From contig NW_027018038.1 in assembly GCF_032854445.1 (NCBI RefSeq), forward strand, positions 1-64,000: DNA of 64,000 nt, written 5' to 3'. The stretch's first letter is position 1. Every line of letters starts with the position of its first letter. This DNA comes from Liolophura sinensis (lineage: Eukaryota > Mollusca > Polyplacophora > Chitonida > Chitonidae). The notes beneath the pieces were generated by a model. The model worked only from the letters and a program-made list of their open reading frames with translations. It did no database searches and was not told the DNA's origin. Positions 34,369 through 49,512 of this stretch are shown one piece after another. The translations under genes and the position numbers were made by a program.

Positions 34369-35714
34369 CTTCCTTAATTCTATCTTTCTTAGCTGTGTTT
34401 TTAACGAGAAATAAAAAGTGGAAGTGATACTATAGGAGATGAAGATTTTTATTGATGTTTCTTTTTATTTTGTTTTATTTTTACTCTTCTATAGGGGTTC
34501 CTAAAATTATTGGATTCTTGTTTGCGGATTCTTTATCTATTGTTTTGATTTTACTAAGGTGTTGAATTTCTTCTTTGATAATTTTGAGCAGAGGAGCAAT
34601 TTTGTTTAAAAATTTTAGTAGTGGGGTTTTCTGTAATTCTGTAATTATTTTAAATCTAATAATTATTTTAGTTTTTATACAAGAAAATTTTATTTTATTT
34701 TATATCTTTTTCGAAGGCTCTTTAGTACCTACGCTTTTGTTAATTTTAATTTGAGGGTATCAGCCGGAGCGCCTTCAGGCTGGAATATATATAGTAATTT
34801 ATACAGTAGCGGGAGCATTGCCTTTCTTGCTTAATTTGGTTTTTTTGTTCAAAGCTAATGGGTCTCTTTCTTTATTAATAAAATGAGGCTTGCCTTTTTT
34901 TATAAGAGATTTAATATTTTTTCTATGATGATTCTTTATAATTTTGGTTTTTCTTGTTAAACTTCCTTTATTTGGGGTTCACTTGTGATTACCTAAAGCC
35001 CATGTAGAAGCTCCAGTTGCTGGTTCTATAATTTTAGCAGCTCTTTTATTAAAGCTGGGGGGCTACGGCTTAACTCGAATTGTTATAATTTTTCCTAAAA
35101 TTAATATAACTTTAAGAAGATCTTTATTGATTTTTAGAATTATAGGAGGGGTTTTAAGAAGAATGGTGTGTATTCGTCAAATCGATATAAAAAGGTTAAT
35201 TGCCTATTCTTCTATTGGTCATATGGGCTTGATGGCTGGGAGAATCTTGAGTGGTAGATTTTGAGGATTATCTGGGGGAGTAATAATAATGGTTGGTCAT
35301 GCTTTTTCTTCGTCGGGCCTTTTTTTCATAGCCAATATTTTTTATAATAAAAGAGGATCTCGAAGAATCCTAATTTGTAAAGGATTTATTTGTATTTTAC
35401 CGATTTTAAGACTATCTTTATTTCTATTATGTTCTGCTAATATAGCTGCTCCGCCTTCGTTAAACTTATTGAGAGAAATTATAATAATTATTAGGATTTT
35501 AAAAGTATCTCCTTTTCTTTTCTTTCCTTTAGCAATCCTAAGATTTTTAGTAGCTGTTTATAGTTTATTTTTGTACACTAACACTCAGCACGGACAGTTC
35601 TCAAGTTTTATTAACCCTTTCAATGGGGTAGGGATTTTAACTTATTTAGTTATCTTTATACATTGAATTCCTGTTCAATTAACTTTATTAATCGGAGGAT
35701 TATTTTTTTGTTAA
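34362..35714 (+). CDS. nad4: NADH dehydrogenase subunit 4, copy 3
   Basis: GTG start, 450 aa, as 3308-4660. Intact. Confidence 0.95.
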
Positions 35715-35772
35715 CTTAGTTTATAAAAACATTAGATTGTGATTCTAAAATAAAGGCTTTACTTAGTTAACA
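35710..35772 (+). tRNA. trnH: tRNA-His(GTG), copy 3
   Basis: As 4656-4718. Confidence 0.94.
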
Positions 35773-37488
35773 ATGAAATTTATTATGAATAGCAGGTTAT
35801 TTGCTTCGTTATTTCTTTTTTTTTATGTATTTTTAGGGGTAAAGGCGGTAGCTATACTTATATATTACCATAAGAGAGTTTTATTACATATTATTTTTTT
35901 CGAATTAAATTCTGTTTTTATAACCTTTCCTGTTATCTTTGATTGAAAAAGAATTATATTTAGAGTTCTAGTTTGTTTTATTTCTAGCTGCGTAATATTT
36001 TTCTCTAAAAGTTACATATCTAATGATATTTTTTTATCTCGGTTTGTTTGAATTGTTATATTATTTGTTTTATCCATAAATTTTTTGATTTTTATTCCAA
36101 ATTTAATTTCTTTATTATTAGGCTGAGATGGGCTAGGGTTAGTTTCATTTTGTTTGGTGATTTATTATCAAAATCCTAAATCATTAGGGGCCGGATTAAT
36201 AACCGCTTTTATAAATCGGATTGGAGATGTTGGGATTTTAATAAGAGCTGGTTGAATGTTTAGCCAAGGGCATTGAGATGGTACTTTTATTTGAAATTTT
36301 GATATAAGATATATAAGAGCTTTTATAATTCTTCTAGCAGGTATAACTAAAAGTGCTCAAATTCCTTTTTGCAGATGACTTCCAGCTGCTATGGCGGCTC
36401 CAACCCCTGTCTCAGCTTTAGTTCATTCCTCTACCTTGGTCACAGCCGGGGTTTTTCTTTTAATTCGATTTTTTTCTTTCTTAGACCAGCTTGTATGGTT
36501 TAAACCAGCAGTTTTATTCATTTCAGTAAGAACTATATTAATAGCAGGAATTGCAGCCAACTTTGAAATAGATTTAAAAAAAATCATTGCCTTGTCTACT
36601 TTAAGCCAGCTAGGAGTAATGATAATAAGGATTGGAATTGGTTATCCTGAGTTAGCTTTGATTCATTTATTTACTCATGCTTTATTCAAGGCCCTTCTCT
36701 TCTTGTGTGCCGGAAATATTATTCATCTCCATAATAATAATCAAGACATTCGAAAAATAAGACAGCTTTGGAAACATTTGCCTGTAACTAGAACTTGTTT
36801 TAATATTGCTAACCTAGCTTTATGTGGAATTCCATTTTTCGCAGGATTTTATTCTAAAGATTACATTATTGAGATAATAATTTTTGATCAAATAAACTTG
36901 GTTACAAGAATAATAGTTTTCTTGGCTACTTTTTTAACTGTAATATACTCTGTCCGTTTGTCAATTCTTGTTTTCTGAAGTTCTATAACTCAAAATCCCT
37001 ATCTATGCAATAGAGATGAAGATATTTATATTCTTATGCCTCTATTAATATTAACAAGAGGGGCTATCTTAAGAGGGGCGGCTTTTTCTTGATTGATAAT
37101 AAGACCTGCGCTTATTCCTTTTATTAGTATATTTGACAAAATATTAGTTTTATCTCTAACAGTGGTCAGAGGGGCTATAGGAGGAATTTTATTTAGAAAT
37201 GCTTTTCACAAAAAAAAGATAATAATCAATGATTTTTTTTCATACATATGATTTATATCTCTTTTAAGCAATAACTTTGTTAGTATTCCGGTTCTAAAGT
37301 CAGGACAAATAGCCCTTAAAGTTTTAGACTTAGGTTGGTTAGAAAACATCAGGGGAGAAGGAATTTTTAGATTTTTAATCAACTGTTCTAGTAATAACCA
37401 AAAAAGTCAAGGAAATTTATTTAACTCTATTGTTAGATTAAGTCTAATCACTTTAAGATTTTTTCCTCTTTTTTTCTATTTTTTCTAA
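35773..37488 (+). CDS. nad5: NADH dehydrogenase subunit 5, copy 3
   Basis: 571 aa, as 4719-6434. Intact. Confidence 0.96.
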
Positions 37489-37491
37489 TAG

Positions 37492-37557
37492 GATATGTAG
37501 CTTATTGATAAGAGCGTAGCAGTGAAGTTGCTAAGGAATTATGTTTTAATTATATCT
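37492..37557 (+). tRNA. trnF: tRNA-Phe(GAA), copy 3
   Basis: As 6438-6503. Junction inverted repeat at 37565-37580. Confidence 0.91.
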
Positions 37558-37594
37558 ATTAGCGTTATATAACTATATAAATCTAATTATTTAT

Positions 37595-38293
37595 CTATAG
37601 TTCAGGGTGATCGTCTGAGTAAAGAGTAATTAATAATGAAAAAATATAAGCTTGAATTAAGCTAACTCCAACTTCGAACATAAAATAAAAAATCTCAATA
37701 AAAATTAAAAGTAAAATGATGATTGAAGAGTATCTAAAAATACCTGCTCTTAAATAAGCCCCAATAAGACCTAAAATAATATGGCCAGCTCTTATATTTG
37801 CGGTTAACCGAATTGATAAAGTAATAGGTCGAACAGAAATACTAACTGTCTCAACTAGAACTAGAAATGGATTTAAAACCCTAGGGGCTCCTCTTGGTAA
37901 AAAATGAGAAATTACTCTTTTTAAATTAAAAAATACTCCCGATAGGATCAAAGCAAATCAAAGAGGAAGCCCAAAAGAAAAAGCAAAGACTAAGTGACTA
38001 GTGATTCTAAAAACATAAGGAGATAGGCCCAGAAGATTTATAATAATTAATATTATAAAAATAGAAATAACGGCATTGTTAAAACCACTTATTCTTCCTC
38101 CTTTTGTCCGTATTGCCTGTATTATCATAAATCCCTTAATCTTAATTACAAAAGCAGCTCAACGCGAAGATCCTCTTCAATAAAGCCTTTGGATATAATA
38201 TAACGGCAATGCTCTTATTATTCAAATTAAAGGAATTTTTTTCAGAATAGTAAAGTTTTGTTCATCAAATCTAGAGAAGATATCTATTAACAT
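37595..38293 (-). CDS. atp6: ATP synthase F0 subunit 6, copy 3
   Basis: 232 aa, as 6541-7239. Intact. Confidence 0.95.
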
Positions 38294-38312
38294 TTTATTA
38301 AAACATATTAAA

Positions 38313-38474
38313 TTATCATATTCAACTTTTATTTTTAGTTTTTCTGGATTTTCTTTCTTTCTTAACATAGTATTCTTTCTTTTTTATTCATCAGATTGAA
38401 ATTATAATAAAAAAAACTATAGATCAAAAGAGAAAAATCAACAATAATCAATTTAAAGGGGCTAGCTGAGGCAT
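38313..38474 (-). CDS. atp8: ATP synthase F0 subunit 8, copy 3
   Basis: 53 aa, as 7259-7420. Confidence 0.93.
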
Positions 38475-38540
38475 AAAGAAATACTAACTTAGTAGTAACT
38501 AAAACTTGACAAGTTTTTATTATGAATTAACTAACTTCTT
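38475..38540 (-). tRNA. trnD: tRNA-Asp(GTC), copy 3
   Basis: As 7421-7486. Confidence 0.92.
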
Positions 38541-39231
38541 AATTATCAGAAGTAAATCTTAAAATTCAATTGATAAATGAATTTGTATCTACCACTTCCA
38601 ATACAATTGGTATAAAAGAATGATTAGCCCCACAAATCTCAGAACACTGTCCATAAAATACTCCGGGGATCTTAGAAATAAATCTGAGTTGATTAAGACG
38701 CCCAGGAACAGCATCAGCTTTTATTCCTATTGAAGGAACTGTTCAGGAATGAAGAACGTCAGCTGCTGTAACTAATACCCGAACTTTAGAATTTATAGGA
38801 ACCACTCTTCGATGATCTACTTCTAATAATCGATAATCCCCCCTATTCAATTCTTCAGTCGGAAGTATATAAGAATCAAATTCCACTGTCAGAAAGTCCG
38901 AGTATTCATATCTTCAATATCATTGATGTCCAATAGCTTTTACAGTTAAAACAGGAGATTCAACTTCATCTAGCAGATATAATAATCGTAAAGAAGGAAA
39001 AGCTAAAAAAATTAAAATAACCGCTGGAAGAATAGTTCAAATAGTTTCAATTTCCTGCCTTTCTAAAGTAAACCGAGATGTTATTTTGTTAGACATTAAT
39101 GAAATAGCAGCATATATTAAGAGTCTAATAATTATAATTAGTACTAATATTGCATGATCATGAAAAAAAATTAGTTGCTCCATTATAGGAGATGCCGCAT
39201 CTTGAAATCCTCATTGTCCTCAAAAAGCCAT
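38539..39231 (-). CDS. cox2: Cytochrome c oxidase subunit II, copy 3
   Basis: 230 aa, as 7485-8177. Intact. Confidence 0.97.
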
Positions 39232-39239
39232 ATCTTAAC

Positions 39240-40764
<1,525 letters not shown>

Positions 40765-40765
40765 A

Positions 40766-41785
40766 CTAAATTAAAGCTCCCAAATAATTAATAAAACAAA
40801 TACCTCCTAAATTTAATACTAAAAATATGCTAATAAAAAAAAATTCTTTTTTATTCATTTTTTTTCAAGAAACAGAACTCCTTAAAATTACAGAGAACCC
40901 TAGAATTAAATAATAATATAATCTAATTATTGATCCTAAAATTAAAATAAAAGGCAAAAAAAGAATATTTATAACAATTAGCTTCCTAAGAACCAATCAC
41001 TTAGAAAAAAATCCTAATAAAGGGGGTATTCCCCCGAGTGAAATAATAGTTACGCAAAAGCACGCTCGTGAGAATTTTCTTCATATAAAAATACTTAAGA
41101 ATTGTTGACTATTTTTAACTTCCTCTGTTAAAAATAAACTTAGTGCGGAAAATAAGATTAAAGAATACAGAAAAAGGTAAATAAAAGATATTTCTACTCT
41201 GATTAAAGATGCAGAGATCATTCAACCATTATGAAGAATTGAAGAATAGGCTAATAATCCTCGAATAGAAGTTTGATTAAGTCCACCAACCCCTCCAAAG
41301 AATCTTGATATTAATACCATTATAATTGCTTGGATAGACGAGATATAGAAAAAAAAACAAATGAGAAATAAAGGAGCAACTTTCTGTCAAGTTATTAATA
41401 AAGAATTAGATACCCAAGACAAACCGCTGATTACTCCTGGAAGTCAAAAGTGAAAAGGTGCTATCCCCATTTTTAATAGAAGACTTATTATAATAAAACT
41501 TCTACTAAAAATTTTCCTTCTTACTATAGATCAATCTCCTTGCTCTCAAAATACTATAGAAGCTAATAAAAGCAGTAAAGCTGAAGCTACTGCTTGAATC
41601 AAGAAATACTTAATTGCAGATTCAACCTCTTCACTTAATCCTTTCTGCACTATTATTGGAATAAAACTTATTAAATTTACTTCCAAACCGAGTCAAGCCC
41701 CGAATCAATGCGTAGAACACAAGGAAAAAATTCTACTAGAAAACATAATAAGTATAAATATTGTAACAAATGGAAAATTTAACAA
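40766..41785 (-). CDS. nad2: NADH dehydrogenase subunit 2, copy 3
   Basis: 339 aa from a TTG start, as 9720-10739. Confidence 0.93.
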
Positions 41786-41794
41786 CTTAAAAAA

Positions 41795-41855
41795 TAAAAT
41801 GGAGTTGAACCACTTAAGTTATAGTTAGCAGCTACAGCTTGTTCCGAACTATTTT
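41795..41855 (-). tRNA. trnS1: tRNA-Ser(AGN), copy 3
   Basis: As 10749-10809. Confidence 0.82.
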
Positions 41856-42211
41856 TAACTATTTACCCATTTTAACCTTCCCTGAGCTCATTCATATAAA
41901 GTTCCTCCCAATAAAACTAAAATAATAAGAATAGCTGTAATTAACGAAAAAACGTCTGAACTTATGTTACTAGAGATTAAATATGGTAATAAAAGAATAA
42001 TTTCAACATCAAAAATTAAAAAAATAACAGTAATTAAAAAAAATCGCAGAGAAAAAGGAAGCCGAGAATTTCTTTTTGGGTCAAATCCACATTCAAAAGC
42101 TGATCTCTTTTCTCGATTTTCCTTCTTCTTTTTTGTCATAAATAAAGCTACATAAGAAAGAATAAAACTAAGAATTAAATTAAATCTAAAAAATCTTAAC
42201 AGTAACATCAT
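41855..42211 (-). CDS. nad3: NADH dehydrogenase subunit 3, copy 3
   Basis: 118 aa, as 10809-11165. Confidence 0.95.
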
Positions 42212-42212
42212 A

Positions 42213-42279
42213 AGGCATTAAAGATTATTAATCTTTTAATTTACAACATCAATGTAATCCGTTCTTCCGGCGTAATACC
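42213..42279 (-). tRNA. trnI: tRNA-Ile(GAT), copy 3
   Basis: As 11167-11233. Confidence 0.94.
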
Positions 42280-42345
42280 TGAATAGATAATATTTTTATT
42301 CCTTTTTAGTTAACAGCTAAATGCTTCATCAGAGCTTCTATTCAG
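42278..42345 (-). tRNA. trnN: tRNA-Asn(GTT), copy 3
   Basis: As 11232-11299. Confidence 0.93.
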
Positions 42346-42367
42346 TATATTCAATAATCTTAGAACA

Positions 42368-42426
42368 GTTCTATTTGTTATTTTATGAGCCGAAATCATA
42401 AGGGTTAGCTAAGACAGACAATAGAA
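42368..42426 (-). tRNA. trnR: tRNA-Arg(TCG), copy 3
   Basis: As 11322-11380. Confidence 0.86.
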
Positions 42427-42492
42427 TGGGATAGAGGATAAAATTCCTATTATTTAAATGCAAATTAAATCTTTTTTTTAAAGTACTGTCCC
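42427..42492 (-). tRNA. trnA: tRNA-Ala(TGC), copy 3
   Basis: As 11381-11446. Confidence 0.92.
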
Positions 42493-42552
42493 TAAGGATA
42501 TAATATTATCATAACTAAATTAAAAGTTTAGTACCTTTCTTAGGTTACTTAG
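42491..42552 (-). tRNA. trnK: tRNA-Lys(TTT), copy 3
   Basis: As 11445-11506. Confidence 0.92.
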
Positions 42553-42581
42553 AGTAAATTATTTATCAATATTTTGTTAAC

Positions 42582-43361
42582 TTACGATCCTCATCAGTAA
42601 ATCGAAATGTAAAGAAATAGTCATACTACATCAACAAAGTGTCAATACCAAGCTGCTGCTTCAAACCCAAAATGATGATTAGCAGAAAAATGATACATCA
42701 TATTTCGTACTAAGGTAATCAACAAGAATGTACTTCCAATTAAAACATGGAGTCCATGAAATCCTGTAGCAACAAAAAAAGTTGACCCATAACACCTATC
42801 TGCAATTGTAAATGAAGTCTCTATGTATTCCCCTGCTTGTAAGAAAGTAAAATAAATACCTAAAAGAACTGTGACCGTCAAAGCATAGTTTGTTCTTTTT
42901 CAATTACCCTCAAGTAATCTATGATGAGCCCAAGTTACTCTTACTCCAGAAGCTAATAAGACAGCTGTATTTAATAAAGGGACTTGAAAAGGATTAAGCG
43001 GAACGATTCCTCTTGGAGGTCAATTTATACCAATTTCTGGAGTGGGGGCTAGTCTTGAATGAAAATAAGCCCAAAAAAAAGCAAAAAAGAAAAGTACTTC
43101 GGAAGTAATAAATAAAATTATTCCTCATCGCAATCCCTGAGATACTTTTAAGGTATGATACCCTTGAAAAGTGCTCTCCCGAATAACATCACGTCATCAT
43201 TGGATTATCGTTAGTATAATAAGAAGAATTCCTAGAGAGTAAAGTAACACAGAATGCCCGTGAAACCATCTTGCTAATCCTACAGTAAGACAAAAAGCCC
43301 CCATTGATCCTGTTAAAGGCCAGGGACTAAACTCAACCAAATGAAATGGGTTTCGAATCAT
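42582..43361 (-). CDS. cox3: Cytochrome c oxidase subunit III, copy 3
   Basis: 259 aa, as 11536-12315. Intact. Confidence 0.97.
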
Positions 43362-43882
<521 letters not shown>

Positions 43883-43942
43883 AGATTGTAGTGTAATTTT
43901 GCACAATTGATTTTCATTCAATTAGTATATATCTGTTATCTT
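43883..43942 (+). tRNA. trnE: tRNA-Glu(TTC), copy 3
   Basis: As 12839-12898, ends approximate. Confidence 0.75.
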
Positions 43943-43960
43943 TCTTATTATGTTTTACTT

Positions 43961-44029
43961 GTTATCTTAGTATATATAAGTACAGCTATTTTCCACATAG
44001 TAAGGTTAACAAAGATGTTAAAGATAATA
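43961..44029 (+). tRNA. trnG: tRNA-Gly(TCC), copy 3
   Basis: As 12917-12985. Confidence 0.91.
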
Positions 44030-44076
44030 TAAATAGACCACACAAGTAAAATAAAACCCTATATTTTAAATCAAAT

Positions 44077-44147
44077 TAAAAAGTGGTGTAGAGAAAAGCC
44101 CGTAGGATTTTGATTCCTAAAGAAAAAATTAAATATTTTTCTTTTTA
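44077..44147 (+). tRNA. trnQ: tRNA-Gln(TTG), copy 3
   Basis: As 13033-13103. Confidence 0.88.
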
Positions 44148-44212
44148 AAACACTAAGTTAAAAAACTACAGGTCTTCAAAACCTGAAATGAGATATTGAT
44201 TCTCGTGTTTTG
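44147..44212 (+). tRNA. trnW: tRNA-Trp(TCA), copy 3
   Basis: As 13103-13168. Confidence 0.94.
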
Positions 44213-44218
44213 TTATAA

Positions 44219-44283
44219 AGCAAGATGGCTGAATTGAAGGCGGTAAATTGTAGCTTTGCTAATGAAATATATTTCTCTTGTTG
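44219..44283 (+). tRNA. trnY: tRNA-Tyr(GTA), copy 3
   Basis: As 13175-13239. Confidence 0.92.
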
Positions 44284-44343
44284 GTTTCGTAGTTGAATTA
44301 CAATAGTGAATTGCAGGTTCATTGGTGCCTTGCGGCTGAAACT
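44284..44343 (+). tRNA. trnC: tRNA-Cys(GCA), copy 3
   Basis: As 13240-13299. Confidence 0.9.
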
Positions 44344-44363
44344 TTAGAATTATTTATTAAAAT

Positions 44364-44428
44364 AGTAAGATAAGCTAAGTTAAGCTATTGGGTTCATACC
44401 TCAATTATGAGATAAATCTCTCTTATTA
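44364..44428 (+). tRNA. trnM: tRNA-Met(CAT), copy 3
   Basis: As 13320-13384. Confidence 0.93.
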
Positions 44429-45281
44429 GGAGAATTTGGTTTTGGTTTTGATTTGGCTTGTGCTAGCGATAACACATGATAGTTTTGTTTGAAACTGTAA
44501 GTTATGTATCTATCTTTTTGGCTCTTAAAGAGGTTAGTCAGATGGGTTTGTTATTATCAAAGATATTGATGACAGAAATATTTACAACATCAGTGTAGAA
44601 TATTAATCAAAAAGGGAACTTTGTATTAGGCAGGGCTAATAAAGGTAGCTAAATTTGTGCCAGCAGCTGCGGTTAAACAATAAGCTTAAGTCAAATAAAG
44701 GCGGTAAAAAATAGTTATGTGATTAAAAGTCATTTTTTGTATTATATAAAGGTAGAATTTTAATATAAATGCAGAGTTAATTTGTGGCTATGTGCAGAAT
44801 CTGTGAAGCTTTTAGTTAAAACTGGGATTAGATACCCCATTATTAGGAAATTAAATTTGTTTACCTGGGGATTACGAGCTATAGCTTAAAATCCAAAAGA
44901 CTTGGCGGTACTTTAATTTCCGTCCAGGGGAGCCTGTCCTTTAAATCGATAATCCACGTTAAACCTTACTTTACTTATTTATTTAATTAGCTTGTATACT
45001 GCCGTCATCAGCTTACGCTTGAGGCTAATAAAGTTGGCTTTTTAATTTAGTATTTTTATGTCAGGTCAAAGTGCAGCTTATGGTAAAGTAGTGATGGGTT
45101 ACAATTTAAATTCGAATTTCTGTAGTTTTATTGCAATAAAGAATGAACGGTGGACTTGGAAGTAATATTTATTTAGAATAATAATATGAATGTGGTTACT
45201 AAAGTGTGTACATATCGCCCGTCGCTCTCTTAAAAATAAGAGATAAGTCGTAACATAGTAGGGGTAGCTGAAGCTGTTCCT
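44429..45281 (+). rRNA. rrnS: 12S rRNA, copy 3
   Basis: As 13385-14237. Confidence 0.96.
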
Positions 45282-45347
45282 TAGGATATAGCATAGTAAA
45301 ATGTTTTTTATTTACACTGAAAAGAGGGTTGATTAAACCTATCCTAA
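45282..45347 (+). tRNA. trnV: tRNA-Val(TAC), copy 3
   Basis: As 14238-14303. Confidence 0.93.
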
Positions 45348-46643
45348 ATAGCTAAAAATTTATTTAAATGATATTTGTTAAAAATATTAAAGTTTTTGCG
45401 GGCTAGTAGTTTAAACGAAAGTCATAGAGAAAACGAAAGTACTGTAAAGGAAAATATTAAATATATATGATAGTATAAATTAATTTTAGTACCTTTTGCA
45501 TTATGGTTTAACGAGAAATAAGCTTGTTTTAATGTTTTCTAGAAAGAAGAAGAGTTATATTCAGACGAATGAATAGTGTAGCATAACTATTTTTAGATCT
45601 GTTTATGGTAGTGAAACGCTAACGGATTTTCTGATAGCTAGTTGGAAGAGAAAAGCATTTGAGTGCGATTTATAAATGAAAAATAAAGTGTGATTTAGCT
45701 TGATTTTTATTTGTAAGTTTTTGTTTTTTAGGTTGAGCTAAAAAATTGATGAAAATTTATGGTTAAATTTAATGTAATGTAGGTTTAATAGTTTCTATCA
45801 TTTTTACGGTTTTATAACGAAGTTTTATTAGGATTGTATGATTAAAATTTTCTGTTTATATTTTCCCTTAATTTGTAATTATGTTGAATTTAATATTTAT
45901 GTTGAAATTAGTATTGGTTTATTTCTTGCTTGATGGTTTTGAACTTAAAGCTGAAACTTTTTATATATATTGAAATGAGAAAAAGGAACTCGGCAAATAT
46001 GAATTTCGCCTGTTTATCAAAAACATCGCTCTTTGTAAATATAAAATAAGGAGTCGTACCTGCCCGGTGAAAAATTTAACGGCCGCAGTACCCTGACTGT
46101 GCAAAGGTAGCATAATCATTTGCCTTTTAATTGAAGGCTGGAATGAATGGTTTGACGAAATTCTTCTGTCTCTATCTTATTAAATAGAATTTAATTTTTA
46201 GGTGAAGAAGCCTGAATGAAGTCAAAAGACGAAAAGACCCTGTCGAACTTTAGAGTAATTATAAAATTATATGCTTTTTAGAATAAATGTTTTTTAGAAT
46301 TTCTCTTTTGTTGGGGTGACAGAAGAACAGATAAAGCTTCTTTTAGTTGAGGAAACTTATATGTTGAAAAGATCCATAAAAATTTATGATAGTAAGATAA
46401 GTTACCGCAGGGATAACAGCGTTATTTTTCTGGAGAGTTCAAATTGAAGGAAAAGATTGCGACCTCGATGTTGGATTGGAATACCTAATAGGCGGAGAAG
46501 CTTGTTGTTGGGGGTCTGTTCGACCTTTAAATTTCCACATGATCTGAGTTCAAACCGGTGTAAGCCAGGTTGGTTTCTATCTTTGATAAAATATTATTGG
46601 TTTTAGTACGAAAGGATTAAGCTGATAAAAATTTTTTATAGAT
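45348..46643 (+). rRNA. rrnL: 16S rRNA, copy 3
   Basis: As 14304-15599, continuous into unit 4. Confidence 0.96.
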
Positions 46644-46711
46644 GTCAAGTTAGCAAAATAGTGCAAATAGTTTAGAACTATTATATGAAGGTTAAAATCC
46701 ATCATTTGATA
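46644..46711 (+). tRNA. trnL1: tRNA-Leu(CUN), copy 4
   Basis: As 63-130, shifted by 46581. Confidence 0.93.
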
Positions 46712-46724
46712 TATTGTTTTATGA

Positions 46725-46789
46725 ACTAAAGTGGCAGAGTAGTGCAATAGAGTTAAGTTCTATAAATAGATTGGGAGATCTCTTTAGTT
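46725..46789 (+). tRNA. trnL2: tRNA-Leu(UUR), copy 4
   Basis: As 144-208. Confidence 0.93.
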
Positions 46790-47740
46790 GTGAAGGTTAG
46801 TTTTGTATGAATGGTTGTTTCTTATGTTTGTATTCTTTTAAGTGTAGCTTTTTTTACTCTTTTTGAGCGTAAGGGGTTAGGGTATGTTCAAATTCGCAAA
46901 GGGCCTAATAAAGTAGGATATATAGGAGTAATTCAGCCTTTAGCTGATGCTTTGAAGTTATTTTTGAAAGAGGAAAGGGGAATTAGAGTATCAAATAAAG
47001 GACCTTATTATGTGGGGCCGGGGTTGAGTTTAGTTTTATCTTTATGTCTTTGATCTTTATATTGAACTAATTTTAGGGTATGGAGGATAGAGCTTAGAGT
47101 TATGTTTTTTTTGTGTGTTTCTGCTCTTAATGTTTATGGTACTATGGTTAGGGGGTGAGCTTCTAATTCTAAGTATTCGCTTCTTGGGGCTCTTCGAGCA
47201 GTGGCACAGACAATTTCTTATGAAGTGAGGTTATTTTTACTTTTATTATCCGTTATTAGCTTAAGAGGTAGATTAAGTTTTAGTAAGATTGGCTTATTTC
47301 AATATTCATTTTGGAACATAGTAATTTTGTTTCCTGTTTTTTTTATATGGCTTGTTGTTTGTGTGGCGGAGACTAATCGGGCTCCTTTTGACTTTGCTGA
47401 AGGAGAATCAGAGCTAGTCTCTGGGTTTAATGTAGAATATGGTGGAGGTGTTTTTGCTCTAATTTTTCTTGCTGAATATGCAAGAATTTTGTTTATAAGA
47501 ATAATAACTTCCATTATTTTTCTAGGGGAACAAAATATAAGGATTTTTAGTCTTTTTTTTTTCTGAAGTAAGGTGGTGATTGTTAGATTTTTCTTTATTT
47601 GAATTCGAGGGACTTACCCCCGTTTTCGTTATGATCTTCTAATGAAATTGACTTGGCTGAGTTTGTTGCCAGTTTCTTTGTTTGTGTTAGTTTGAGGAGT
47701 TGCTTTTAAATTTTTAGTTGTAGTTTTTGGGATCAGATAG
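46790..47740 (+). CDS. nad1: NADH dehydrogenase subunit 1, copy 4
   Basis: GTG start, 316 aa, matching copy 1. Intact. Confidence 0.95.
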
Positions 47741-47797
47741 CAAGATATCTTGTTTTTTGACTTCCAATGCCAATGTTTTGTTTTAAACTACTATCTG
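47733..47797 (-). tRNA. trnP: tRNA-Pro(TGG), copy 4
   Basis: Antisense orientation, as 1152-1216. Confidence 0.85.
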
Positions 47798-47800
47798 GAC

Positions 47801-48298
47801 ATGACTATGCTATCTTTGTTTTCTTTAATTTTAAGAATTGGATTTATCTTACCCATAGTGTCGCAGCCTTTGTCAATGGGAAGTTTAATTTTGATTAATA
47901 GGTTTATAATTAGGATCTGTGTTTTTTTCGAGAGGGGGAGTTGGTTTGGATTTATTTTATTTTTAATTTATATTGGAGGCCTATTAGTAATATTTGCCTA
48001 TGTCACAGCATTAACTCCTAACTTAGTATTTAAGAAAGGAAGTTTAAAGTTTGGGTTTTTTTTGATATATTTTTTTTGAGTTAGTTTATTCTTATGTAGT
48101 AGTGTTGTTGGGATCCCTGGGGAAGTAGAAAGACTTTCACTTCTATGGGAAGGAGGATATCATAAGCAAGGGATATCCTTATTCTCTTTTTTTGGGGGAA
48201 TGACTGCAAGGGGGTTAGTTCTTATTCTGTTGTTTATTTTGCTATGTGTAGTTAAAGTTTGCTATAAAAGCAAGGGAGCCTTACGTCCTTATAAGTAA
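47801..48298 (+). CDS. nad6: NADH dehydrogenase subunit 6, copy 4
   Basis: 165 aa, as 1220-1717. Confidence 0.93.
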
Positions 48299-48299
48299 T

Positions 48300-49439
48300 A
48301 TGCTTAAACCTTTGCGTTCTAGTCACCCTATTTTGAAGATTTTTAATGGATCTTTGGTGGACCTTCCTTCTCCTCCTAATCTGTCTATTTGATGAAATTT
48401 TGGTTCTTTATTAGGATTTTGTTTAGTTTTACAAATTTTAACTGGGCTGTTTTTAGCAATACATTATGCTACTAGAGTAGATTTAGCTTTTTCATCAGTA
48501 GCTCATATTGGTCGGGATGTTAATTTTGGGTGGGTTATTCGAAGGGCTCATGCTAATGGGGCTTCTTGGTTTTTTATTTGTATTTACTTTCATATTGCTC
48601 GAGGGCTTTATTATGGTTCTTATGTTAATATTCACACTTGAAATTTAGGAGTGATTCTTTTTTTCCTAACAATAGGAGCAGCTTTTATTGGATATGTCTT
48701 ACCGTGAGGGCAGATATCTTTTTGAGGAGCTACTGTTATTACTAATCTAGTTTCTGCATTACCCTATATTGGTAAAGATGTAGTACAATGAATTTGGGGG
48801 GGATTTGCTGTTGATAATGCTACATTAACTCGATTTTTTACTCTTCATTATTTGGTTCCTTTTATTATTATATTATTTAGAGTATTGCATTTATTGTTTT
48901 TGCATGAAACGGGATCTAATAACCCTTTAGGATTAAACAGAGACATGGAAAAGGTTAGTTTGCATTCTTACTACTTATTAAAAGACTTAATTGGATTTCT
49001 TTTAGTTAGTTTTTTTCTTGTTATACTTGTCTTATTGGAACCTAATCTATTAACAGACCCGGAGAATTTTATCCCTGCTAACCCCTTGGTTACTCCAGTT
49101 CATATTCAGCCGGAATGATATTTTCTTTTTGCTTATGCTATTTTACGATCTATCCCTAATAAGCTAGGAGGAGTTCTTGGGTTACTAATGTCCATTGTAG
49201 TTCTTTTTTTTGTTCCCTTACTTCACTTAGGTGAATTTCGTTCATTAAGTTTTTATTTTTTAAATCAAGGGTTATTTTGATCTTTTGTTTCAGTCTTTTT
49301 TCTATTAACATGGATTGGTAGTCAGCCCGTGGAAGATCCTTTCATTACGATGGGGCAAATTTTGACTTTATTATATTTTTCTTTTTTTATTTTGAACCCA
49401 GTCTTCCAATGAAGAAGAGATTATGTTTTAAAAAAATAA
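48300..49439 (+). CDS. cob: Cytochrome b, copy 4
   Basis: 379 aa, as 1719-2858. Intact. Confidence 0.97.
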
Positions 49440-49447
49440 TTATTGAT

Positions 49448-49512
49448 TACTATTCTCTTGGGAGTCAGTGTTTTGAAAACACGAAAGAAGTGTTCGAATC
49501 ACTTAATAGTTT
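49448..49512 (+). tRNA. trnS2: tRNA-Ser(UCN), copy 4
   Basis: As 2867-2931. Confidence 0.85.
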